Part shown: positions 6,877 through 12,240 of the stretch, piece after piece
Layout of the letters: every line of letters starts with the position of its first letter
Numbering within the stretch: the first letter of the stretch is position 1
Made by a program: the position numbers and the translations under genes
The notes under the pieces: model-generated
The model's input: the letters and a program-made list of their open reading frames with translations, nothing else
Databases searched by the model: none
Told to the model about the DNA's origin: nothing
DNA from: an uncultured Erysipelotrichaceae bacterium
GTDB taxonomy: Bacteria > Bacillota_I > Bacilli_A > RFN20 > CAG-826
Direction of reading: 5' to 3'
DNA: 12,240 nucleotides
NCBI GenBank assembly: GCA_902800255.1
Contig: CADCDV010000023.1
Coordinates: 1-12,240 of the forward strand

Positions 6877-7575
6877 ATGGATTTCAGTGGAATGGAGAAG
6901 CTTTCGCTTCTAGATTTTGACGACAACATCACCTGTACTTTGTTCTTTGCGGGCTGCAACATGCGTTGCCCGTTTTGCCATAACTCGGCTTTGGTCATTC
7001 CTGGTATGAAGCCTGCCTTCATCCCTTGGGAAGAGATCAAGGAGTTCTTAGAGAAAAGAAAGAACGTCCTTGATGCCGTCTGTGTTTCGGGCGGCGAATG
7101 CACTTTGATGCCAGATTTGCTGGAGAAATTGGGTGAAATCAAGGCCTTAGGATACAAAGTTAAACTAGACACGAATGGGTCTCGTCCAGAGATTCTTAAG
7201 ATCGCTGTCGAACAGGGTCTAGTGGACTATGTCGCAATGGACATCAAGAACTCCAAAGAGAAATATGCGAAAACCATCGGAGTGGACAACGTCGACATCA
7301 AAGACATCGAGGAATCGGTTGATTACCTTATGCACACCGACCTCGTCGATTACGAATTCAGAACAACCATCATCGAAGAGTTCCACGAGACCGAAGACAT
7401 TGAGAAGATGTCTCTTTGGCTTGCAGGCGCAAAACGTCATTTCCTCCAGCAATACGTCGATAGGGATGGCTGCATTGAGCATGGTTTCCATCCTGTGCCA
7501 AAAGAAAAGGCCCTCATTTGGAAGGCCATTCTTGATAAGAATATCGAGAAAGTCGAACTTCGTGGTTACGAATGA
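6877..7575 (+). CDS. nrdG: Anaerobic ribonucleoside-triphosphate reductase activating protein (radical SAM, NrdG2-type)
   Basis: The product is 232 aa. The radical SAM [4Fe-4S] motif is GCNMRCPFCHN with C27, C31 and C34. It is followed by the SAM-binding VCVSGGECT (GGE) motif and LDTNGSRPE. The C-terminal ELRGYE matches the NrdG2-type ending. The enzyme reductively cleaves S-adenosylmethionine and forms the glycyl radical on NrdD, encoded nearby on the opposite strand. The start at 6877 gives the usual short lead-in to KLSLLDFDDN; ATG 6892 would remove it. The gene is transcribed separately from nrdD and its last 10 nt overlap the 3' end of the convergent trxB-like gene, with no terminator between them. 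Confidence 0.93.
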   Translation: MDFSGMEKLSLLDFDDNITCTLFFAGCNMRCPFCHNSALVIPGMKPAFIPWEEIKEFLEKRKNVLDAVCVSGGECTLMPDLLEKLGEIKALGYKVKLDTNGSRPEILKIAVEQGLVDYVAMDIKNSKEKYAKTIGVDNVDIKDIEESVDYLMHTDLVDYEFRTTIIEEFHETEDIEKMSLWLAGAKRHFLQQYVDRDGCIEHGFHPVPKEKALIWKAILDKNIEKVELRGYE

Positions 7576-8474
7576 GACTTGGTCGTTAAATAGGTATTAG
7601 CATTTAAGGCGGCTATCGCACCATCGTTGCAAGCGGTGGTGAGCTGCCTTATTTTTTTGACCCTGCAATCACCGGCGGCAAAGACGCCTTCGGTCTTGGT
7701 GGCCATGTTCTCGTCGGTAACGATGAAGCCCTTATCTAATTCGACGAGATTGGAGAATCTTTCGTTATCTGGAACTTGTCCGATAGCGACGAAGACACCA
7801 TTGATCTCAATCGTCATAGGATTCTTGTCGAGCCTTCCTTCGAAGGAAACGCTTTCGACCTTATCTGTGCCGTTGAAGCGGACGGAATTGTAGTTGTGGT
7901 AGATCGAGACGTTTTGAAGAGACTTAAGAGCGCTCACAAGGATATCGTCAGCGAAGAACTTGTCAAACAAGGTAACGACATCGACGTGACGGGAGGTCTT
8001 TGCTAAAAGCAAAGCATACTGAAGGGCGCTATTGGCATCGCCGATGACCATCGTGTCTTTGCCAGTATAGAAGGCGCCATCGCAAACGGCACAGTAGGAG
8101 ATGCCTTTGAGGTTCTCTCCTGGAATGCCTAGGTGGCGGTGTTTGACGCCGCTAGCGATGATGACGGCTCTGCCTTCATAATCGCCATATTCGCAGTGCG
8201 CAACGAAGTTGTCGCCTTTCTTTTCGATGGATTTGACTTCATCCATTTCGAACTCAGCACCTAAAGCACTGATCTGCTCGAAAAGGTTATTGGACCATTC
8301 AAGTCCAGAGATTTCTTTGATGGATGGGAAGTTCTCAACTCTTGGAGAATCGGCGATTTGACCGCCGAACGCTTGCTTCTCGATGAGTTTGACGCTTCTG
8401 CCGGCTCTAAGCGAATAAAGGGCCGCGGTCATTGCCGCAGCCCCTCCGCCTATGATTAGGATATCAGGCAGCAT
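7566..8474 (-). CDS. Thioredoxin reductase-like flavoprotein lacking NADPH-binding residues
   Basis: The 302-aa length is typical of TrxB. The FAD-binding IIGGGAAAMTAAL (7-19), FGGQI (36-40), redox-active CAVC (C128/C131) and the FAD-contacting GVFAAGDC and RQLTTACNDGAIAA (263-289) are all present. In the second dinucleotide domain the usual GGGxxA is GDANSA (145-150), and the NADPH 2'-phosphate motif HRRxxxR is TLFDKFF (168-174), so all three basic residues are missing. This resembles pyridine-nucleotide-independent members of the family such as clostridial ferredoxin-dependent FFTR enzymes; use of NADH is an alternative. It probably passes electrons to a CxxC redoxin. ATG 8474 has AAAGG six nt upstream of GAA-ATG and overlaps the nrdD stop by 11 nt, giving translational coupling. 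Annotated in standard pipelines it would be called trxB. Confidence 0.9.
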   Translation of the reverse strand: MLPDILIIGGGAAAMTAALYSLRAGRSVKLIEKQAFGGQIADSPRVENFPSIKEISGLEWSNNLFEQISALGAEFEMDEVKSIEKKGDNFVAHCEYGDYEGRAVIIASGVKHRHLGIPGENLKGISYCAVCDGAFYTGKDTMVIGDANSALQYALLLAKTSRHVDVVTLFDKFFADDILVSALKSLQNVSIYHNYNSVRFNGTDKVESVSFEGRLDKNPMTIEINGVFVAIGQVPDNERFSNLVELDKGFIVTDENMATKTEGVFAAGDCRVKKIRQLTTACNDGAIAALNANTYLTTKSHS

Positions 8475-10854
8475 TTCCGCCTTTCACCTTCTGGATATAG
8501 CCTCTGATGTCGGAAGCGTTCTCGTATGCATCATAAGCTTCACCATTTGGAACTAAGAGAGTTGGCGCGTTGGTAATACCGAAAGCGGTGGTCGTCTCTT
8601 TGTTTGAAACAGCATCAATCTGCTCGTATTCGATGCCTTCTTTATCAAGCATCATCTTCGCCATCTTGCAGTTTGGGCAGGTTGGAGAAGTGAAGAGCAT
8701 GACTTTCGTCACCTTTGGTGCGGAAGCCTTTTCTTCGTGCTCATGGCATTCGCAAGCGCTGTCATGGGCGTGTGGACGGGAGTTCTCATTTGGAATGTAG
8801 GTCTTACGATCTTTGTATTCCTGAGCCTTTCCGTCATTCCAGTTCTTAACTGGACGGTAGTAACCGGTGATACGGGACCAAACCTCAGCCTCTTTGCCGC
8901 AGATTGGGCAGGTGTGGACTTCACCATTGATGTAACCGTGATCCTGGCAGATCGAGTAGGTTGGGGACATGGTGTAGTAAGGAAGTTTGTAGTTCTCGGC
9001 GATCTTACGGACAAGCTTCATGCAACTCTCCCAGTTTGGAAGACGCTGGCCAAGGAAGGTATGGAAGACGGTGCCAGAGGTGTAAAGGGTCTGGAATCTG
9101 TCTTCGATATCAAGAGCGGTGAAGATATCGTCGGTGTAGCCAACTGGTAAGTGTGAGCTGTTGGTGTAGTAAGGGGTCTCACCAGCTCCGCCAGCGGTAA
9201 GGATGTCTGGATATCTCTCGCGGTCATGTTTCGCAAGACGGAAGGCAGTGGACTCAGCTGGGGTAGCCTCAAGGTTGTAGAGGTCGCCATATCTTTCCTG
9301 ATAGTCGGAAAGGCGTGATCTCATGTGGTTGAGGACCTCAACGGTGAAGTCCTGAGCAGCCTGAGTGGTGAGGTCAGCTTTGATCCAACGGGCATTGAGG
9401 CAGGCTTCGTTCATGCCGACAAGACCGATGGTGGAGAAGTGGTTCTTGAAGGAGCCTAGATAATGCTTGGTGTATGGATATAAGCCAGCTTCAAGGAGCT
9501 TGGTGATGGTCTTGCGCTTGATGCTTAAGGAGCGGGCGGCGATATCCATCATGCCATCAAGTCTGGCATAGAAGTCTTCCTTGTTGGTGGCAAGGTAAGC
9601 GATACGTGGCATGTTGATGGTAACAACACCGACGGAACCGGTGCTTTCACCACTTCCGAAGTAACCGCCGGATTTCTTTCTGAGCTCACGGAGGTCAAGA
9701 CGGAGACGGCAGCACATAGAACGGACATCACTTGGCTTCATGTCGCTGTTGATGTAGTTGCTGAAGTATGGGGTGCCGTATTTGGCGGTCATTGTGAAGA
9801 GTAAACGGTTGTTCTCGGTATCGGACCAATCGAATTCTTTGGTGATGGAATAGGTTGGGATTGGATACTGGAATCCACGGCCGTTGGCATCGCCTTCGAT
9901 CATGACTTCGATGAAGGCTTTGTTGATCATATCCATCTCGGCTTTGCAATCACCATAGGTGAAATCCATTTCTTTGCCGCCGACGATGGCTGGGAGGTTC
10001 TTAAGATCCTCTGGAACGGTCCAGTCGAGGGTGACGTTGGTGAATGGAGCCTGGGTTCCCCAACGGGATGGGGTGTTGACGCCGAAGATGAAGGATTGGA
10101 TGCACTGCTTGACCTGCTTGTAGGTAAGGTTATCAACCTTAACGAATGGGGCGAGATAAGTATCAAATGAGCTGAATGCCTGAGCTCCCGCCCATTCGTT
10201 CTGCATAATGCCAAGGAAGTTGACCATTTGGTTGCAAAGTGTGCTCAAATGGCCAGCTGGGGTGCTGGTGATCTTGCCTGGAACGCCACCCAAACCCTGT
10301 TGGATGAGCTGTTTGAGGGACCAGCCAGCGCAATAACCGGTAAGCATGCTAAGGTCGTGGATGTGGATGTCGGCGTTGCGGTGGGCATCACCGATTTCCT
10401 TATCGTAAACCTGGCTTAACCAGTAGTTAGCGGTGACGGCGCCGCTGTTGGAAAGGATAAGACCACCAACAGAATAGGTAACGGTACTGTTCTCTTTGAC
10501 ACGCCAGTCGCTGATCTTGAGGTAGTTGTCGACGACTGTCGCATAGTTGAGTTCGGTCTTCTTGATTTCACGGATATCCGCATGTTTCTTACGGTAGTCC
10601 ATGTAGCTGTGGGCCACATCGACGTATCCAGCCTGGATCAAGACGATTTCAACGCTGTCCTGGATGTCTTCAACGTCCACGATGCCATTGTTGACCTTCT
10701 TATTGAACTCCGCTGTGACACGGAGAGCTAAGAGCTCAATGATATTCTTATCTGCTTCTTTGTGTTCCGCGACGAAGGCTCTTTCGATGGCCTTCTCAAT
10801 TCTCGATAAATCAAATTCAACGATCGATTCATCTCTTTTTCTAACTTTTAACAT
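8464..10854 (-). CDS. nrdD: Anaerobic ribonucleoside-triphosphate reductase with C-terminal glutaredoxin-like domain
   Basis: The product is 796 aa from ATG 10854, preceded by AAAGGAG with 8-nt spacing. Residues about 1-95 are the ATP-cone allosteric domain. The catalytic 10-stranded barrel includes DIHIHDLSMLTGYCAGW (C175), NEWAGAQAFSSFDTYLAPF and the SMCCRLRLD pair C381/C382. A zinc site is formed by C636/H639 (ICQDH) and C649/C652 (CPICG). The glycyl radical is G664 in RITGYYRP. Unlike classical NrdD (about 700 aa, ending shortly after the radical site), the chain continues through a His/Cys-rich linker (695-707, HAHDSACECHEHE) into a redoxin domain (about 714-796) with CPNC (C726/C729) and the cis-Pro region APT. 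It makes dNTPs without oxygen after activation by NrdG. The fused redoxin suggests a dithiol rather than formate as electron donor. The neighbouring flavoprotein is its likely reductase. Confidence 0.96.
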   Translation of the reverse strand: MLKVRKRDESIVEFDLSRIEKAIERAFVAEHKEADKNIIELLALRVTAEFNKKVNNGIVDVEDIQDSVEIVLIQAGYVDVAHSYMDYRKKHADIREIKKTELNYATVVDNYLKISDWRVKENSTVTYSVGGLILSNSGAVTANYWLSQVYDKEIGDAHRNADIHIHDLSMLTGYCAGWSLKQLIQQGLGGVPGKITSTPAGHLSTLCNQMVNFLGIMQNEWAGAQAFSSFDTYLAPFVKVDNLTYKQVKQCIQSFIFGVNTPSRWGTQAPFTNVTLDWTVPEDLKNLPAIVGGKEMDFTYGDCKAEMDMINKAFIEVMIEGDANGRGFQYPIPTYSITKEFDWSDTENNRLLFTMTAKYGTPYFSNYINSDMKPSDVRSMCCRLRLDLRELRKKSGGYFGSGESTGSVGVVTINMPRIAYLATNKEDFYARLDGMMDIAARSLSIKRKTITKLLEAGLYPYTKHYLGSFKNHFSTIGLVGMNEACLNARWIKADLTTQAAQDFTVEVLNHMRSRLSDYQERYGDLYNLEATPAESTAFRLAKHDRERYPDILTAGGAGETPYYTNSSHLPVGYTDDIFTALDIEDRFQTLYTSGTVFHTFLGQRLPNWESCMKLVRKIAENYKLPYYTMSPTYSICQDHGYINGEVHTCPICGKEAEVWSRITGYYRPVKNWNDGKAQEYKDRKTYIPNENSRPHAHDSACECHEHEEKASAPKVTKVMLFTSPTCPNCKMAKMMLDKEGIEYEQIDAVSNKETTTAFGITNAPTLLVPNGEAYDAYENASDIRGYIQKVKGGNAA

Positions 10855-10862
10855 ACACAACG

Positions 10863-10869
10863 CTCCTTT
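10863..10869 (-). promoter_or_regulatory. Ribosome binding site deciding the nrdD start
   Basis: AAAGGAG on the minus strand lies 8 nt before ATG 10854. The frame is open further to 10932, but the extra residues resemble no ATP-cone sequence and have no ribosome binding site, so the start at 10854 is preferred. Confidence 0.85.
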
Positions 10870-10894
10870 CGCGTTCGCACACACAGAGATTAAG

Positions 10895-10925
10895 GAATAA
10901 GGGGCTTTTAAAACGCCTCTTATTC
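10895..10925 (-). promoter_or_regulatory. Hairpin in the nrdD leader
   Basis: GAATAAGGGGC (10895-10905) and GCCTCTTATTC (10915-10925) form an 11-bp stem around TTTTAAAAC. On the nrdD-sense strand one position is an A/C mismatch; on the other strand it is a G-U pair. No U-tract follows on either side. It ends about 26 nt upstream of the nrdD ribosome binding site, so it may influence translation, mRNA stability or protein binding. Confidence 0.45.
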
Positions 10926-10973
10926 GACCCAATCTATGTAGAGGGGGGACTGTTTATCTCCCTTGCACCGATA

Positions 10974-11001
10974 ATCATAAGGAACGGATAACAAATTGCA
11001 A
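10974..11001 (-). promoter_or_regulatory. nrdD: Candidate nrdD promoter
   Basis: On the minus strand TTGCAA (11001-10996) and TATGAT (10979-10974) are separated by 16 bp and match the sigma-A boxes at 4/6 and 5/6. Transcription would start near 10967, giving a leader of about 110 nt that carries the hairpin at 10895-10925. No NrdR-box pair (CWATATATWG type) was recognised. Confidence 0.4.
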
Positions 11002-11040
11002 TCAAAATGCACACCCAAATTTAAGAAAATTTTTGAAAAC

Positions 11041-11061
11041 TTTTTCACAGAGTTTTCCACA
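11041..11061 (+). promoter_or_regulatory. DnaA-box-like pair upstream of nrdD
   Basis: TTTTTCACA (11041-11049) and TTTTCCACA (11053-11061) are close to the DnaA box TTATCCACA (one mismatch in the second, two in the first). They sit 3 nt apart in the same orientation, about 190-200 bp upstream of the nrdD start. Confidence 0.35.
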
Positions 11062-11270
11062 ATCAAAAACCTTAGTATTTTCGCCATTTTGACGGGCAAC
11101 AAGAATGTAAATACGAAGTCAATAAGAAAAATATCAATTTTTGACAGTGTATCAAATAGTGCATATACATTCGGTAGAAAGCCATTTTCTGACCAATTAA
11201 GATTTCCTTTCTGAACTGATCGGCTCAATTTTCAGCCTTAAACACTTTCTTTTAGATTGACGAATAAAAA

Positions 11271-11279
11271 TGTGGAAAA
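11271..11279 (-). promoter_or_regulatory. Third DnaA-box-like site, opposite orientation
   Basis: TTTTCCACA on the minus strand is identical to the site at 11053-11061 but inverted, about 210 bp away. It lies in gene-free AT-rich DNA. Confidence 0.35.
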
Positions 11280-11501
11280 CTTAAAGGCCAAAAAATGCGA
11301 TGGGAATTGAGCAATTTTGAGGTCTCTTTCACCATTAAATTCGCGTAACAAAAAACTACTAATTTTTGGGGTGAATTTATACACTTTGGAGCATTAATAT
11401 GCATATAGCGTATGCGCGCAACTTATTTTATTAATGTTTATTTATTTTTTGGTTAGGTGCGCTATCATAAAATCAACAATTGTTTCGGAGGAACAATAAA
11501 T

Positions 11502-12203
11502 ATGGGAGAAAAACAACCAAAGAAGAAGGGTGCTTTTAAGAGATTCTTTGAAGAATTTAAAGCATTCATCAACAAAGGCAACGCTTTCATGCTTGCTGTA
11601 GGCGTCGTCATCGGCGGCGCGTTCAACGCTATCGTCACTTCACTCGTCAACATCTTGATGAGCTTAGCGACCTGGGGTGTTCCAGGAGGTCTTAAAGGAC
11701 TTGTTACCGTCCTTCCGGCCTTAACTGATGCCCAGAAGGGTGCGGCATTCCTTCAGAACGGACAAACCGTCAACCTTCAGTCCTTCACTATGGCTGAGGT
11801 CAACGATCGCGTTATCGAATTCGCAGCCCAACAAGGCGTTACTGATTTAAAGGTTGAAAGCGATACCTTCATCCAGTGGAAGAACTCACTTCTCGGTCTT
11901 TATGAACAGCACGGCACAACCTTCACCTACAAGATGTCTGCCATCATCGACTGGGGCGCCTTCATCAACGCCGTTATCGCCTTCATCATCATCGGCTTGA
12001 CCCTCTTCATCATCGTTAAGATCATGAACAAGATTGAGGCCAGGAAAGCTGAAGCCAAAGCCAAGGCCCTTGAGAAGTATTACGAGAAACACCCAGAAGA
12101 GAGACCTGTCCCACCTGAGGAAGGAACTCCTGAGCCAACCGAAGCTGATATCCTTAAAGAGATCCTTGGCGAATTGAAGAGACCGAAAGAAGCGGGAGAT
12201 TAA
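11502..12203 (+). CDS. mscL: Large-conductance mechanosensitive channel with enlarged extracellular loop
   Basis: The product is 233 aa from ATG 11502, which has GGAGGAA (11487-11493) 8 nt upstream. Amphipathic N-terminal residues and TM1 (FINKGNAFMLAVGVVIGGAFNAIV, about 21-45) are classic MscL. TM2 is about 153-174 (FINAVIAFIIIGLTLFIIV), followed by a charged helix and the C-terminal bundle-like DILKEILGELK (216-226). Typical MscL is 130-150 aa with a loop of about 30 residues. Here the loop (about 51-152) is near 100 residues, and a Pro/Glu-rich spacer (199-213) precedes the terminal helix. The channel opens under membrane tension to release solutes during hypo-osmotic shock. Its large divergent upstream region suggests independent control. 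Confidence 0.93.
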   Translation: MGEKQPKKKGAFKRFFEEFKAFINKGNAFMLAVGVVIGGAFNAIVTSLVNILMSLATWGVPGGLKGLVTVLPALTDAQKGAAFLQNGQTVNLQSFTMAEVNDRVIEFAAQQGVTDLKVESDTFIQWKNSLLGLYEQHGTTFTYKMSAIIDWGAFINAVIAFIIIGLTLFIIVKIMNKIEARKAEAKAKALEKYYEKHPEERPVPPEEGTPEPTEADILKEILGELKRPKEAGD

Positions 12204-12211
12204 TAAGCATA

Positions 12212-12240
12212 ATGAAAAAGAATTTTAAAAAAAGGATAAT
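12212..12240 (+). CDS. Possible start of a downstream gene, cut by the right edge
   Basis: ATG 12212 opens a frame reading MKKNFKKRI to the window end. The basic start resembles the n-region of a signal peptide or a small basic protein. GGGAG inside the end of mscL (12194-12198) is about 13 nt upstream, which is long for a ribosome binding site. Only nine codons are visible, so this is a tentative call. Confidence 0.3.

Larger units (their letters stand above)
10855..11501. other. Long AT-rich intergenic region between divergent nrdD and mscL
   Basis: This 647-bp stretch holds no convincing gene. Besides the nrdD promoter, leader hairpin and ribosome binding sites, it contains DnaA-box-like sequences, an inverted repeat GAAAAC/GTTTTC (11035-11057), and the 10-bp palindrome ATATGCATAT (11397-11406) next to GCATA/TATGC arms (11401-11415). 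The A/T-rich stretch 11421-11450 may hold the mscL promoter. TATCAT at 11463-11468 is the nearest -10-like box, with no good -35. Confidence 0.6.

Noticed and set aside
6092..6913. 273-codon plus-strand open frame antisense to rarA
   Set aside because: It is fully explained by the rarA coding strand; the composition (Ser/Leu/Arg-rich) and lack of start signals mark it as a shadow.
10855..10932. N-terminal extension of nrdD to an upstream ATG at 10932
   Set aside because: The 26 extra residues are not part of an ATP-cone, and the strong AAAGGAG sits right before ATG 10854.
10855..11001. NrdR boxes upstream of nrdD
   Set aside because: I looked for paired CWATATATWG-type sites. CTACATAGATTG (minus strand, about 10930-10941) is only superficially similar and unpaired.
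10920..11228. 102-codon minus-strand frame upstream of nrdD
   Set aside because: It is an AT-rich intergenic sequence rich in Phe, Leu, Lys and Ile codons, with no ribosome binding site and no family resemblance. It overlaps the likely nrdD promoter.
11035..11280. Chromosomal or plasmid replication origin
   Set aside because: Only three imperfect DnaA-box-like sites and AT-rich DNA are present, without dnaA, dnaN, a rep gene or iterons nearby. A regulatory role is more economical.
11457..11501. N-terminal extension of mscL to a GTG at 11457
   Set aside because: It would place GGAGGAA inside the gene; the ATG at 11502 has that site at 8-nt spacing and gives the normal MscL N-terminus.
1..12240. 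CRISPR array, insertion sequence, tRNA, rRNA or prophage genes
   Set aside because: No regularly spaced direct repeats, transposase or integrase motifs, tRNA cloverleaf or rRNA-like sequence was seen on either strand.

Overview
The window looks like chromosomal DNA of an anaerobic, low-to-moderate GC Bacillota, probably a gut-type member of the Bacilli (Erysipelotrichales or RF39-like). This placement is inferred from gene content, AAAGGAG/GGAGG ribosome binding sites, TATAAT-type promoters and U-tract terminators; no rRNA or other phylogenetic marker is present. TGA is a real stop (nrdG, nrdD) and Trp is TGG, so the standard bacterial code applies. The anaerobic ribonucleotide reductase set and the absence of respiratory genes fit a strict anaerobe.

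Layout. 1-1934 (minus): a membrane-anchored or secreted glycoside hydrolase family 3 enzyme with permuted domain order, cut by the left edge. 1935-2201: a divergent intergenic region packed with dyad sequences, including a cre/LacI-type operator. 2202-3080 (plus): a soluble PAS-GGDEF diguanylate cyclase, closed by a terminator. 3127-4802 (plus): an operator/promoter followed by a translationally coupled pair, a 110-aa PII-like (ferredoxin-fold) protein and a CPA2-type cation/proton antiporter, ending in a bidirectional terminator. 4849-6831 (minus): rarA followed by a YhhN/TMEM86-family membrane protein. 6832-6876: a 45-bp divergent promoter region in which both flanking genes appear to be leaderless. 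6877-7575 (plus): nrdG-type radical SAM activase. 7566-10854 (minus): nrdD with a C-terminal His/Cys-rich linker and glutaredoxin-like domain, overlapping a thioredoxin-reductase-like flavoprotein by 11 nt. 10855-11501: a long AT-rich intergenic region with a possible nrdD promoter, a leader hairpin and DnaA-box-like sites. 11502-12203 (plus): an enlarged mscL. The start of another gene may lie at the right edge.

How the genes work together. The centre of the window is an anaerobic dNTP-synthesis module: NrdG installs the glycyl radical on NrdD, NrdD reduces ribonucleoside triphosphates, and the fused CPNC domain plus the overlapping flavoprotein plausibly supply electrons. The flavoprotein keeps the FAD and CxxC elements but has lost the residues that normally bind NADPH. 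This suggests a ferredoxin- or flavodoxin-driven chain (ferredoxin -> flavoprotein -> fused redoxin -> NrdD). This module and the PII-like/antiporter pair are the most interesting candidates for an undescribed system. The GH3 enzyme, diguanylate cyclase, antiporter and MscL point to a cell handling plant-type glycosides and osmotic or ionic change.
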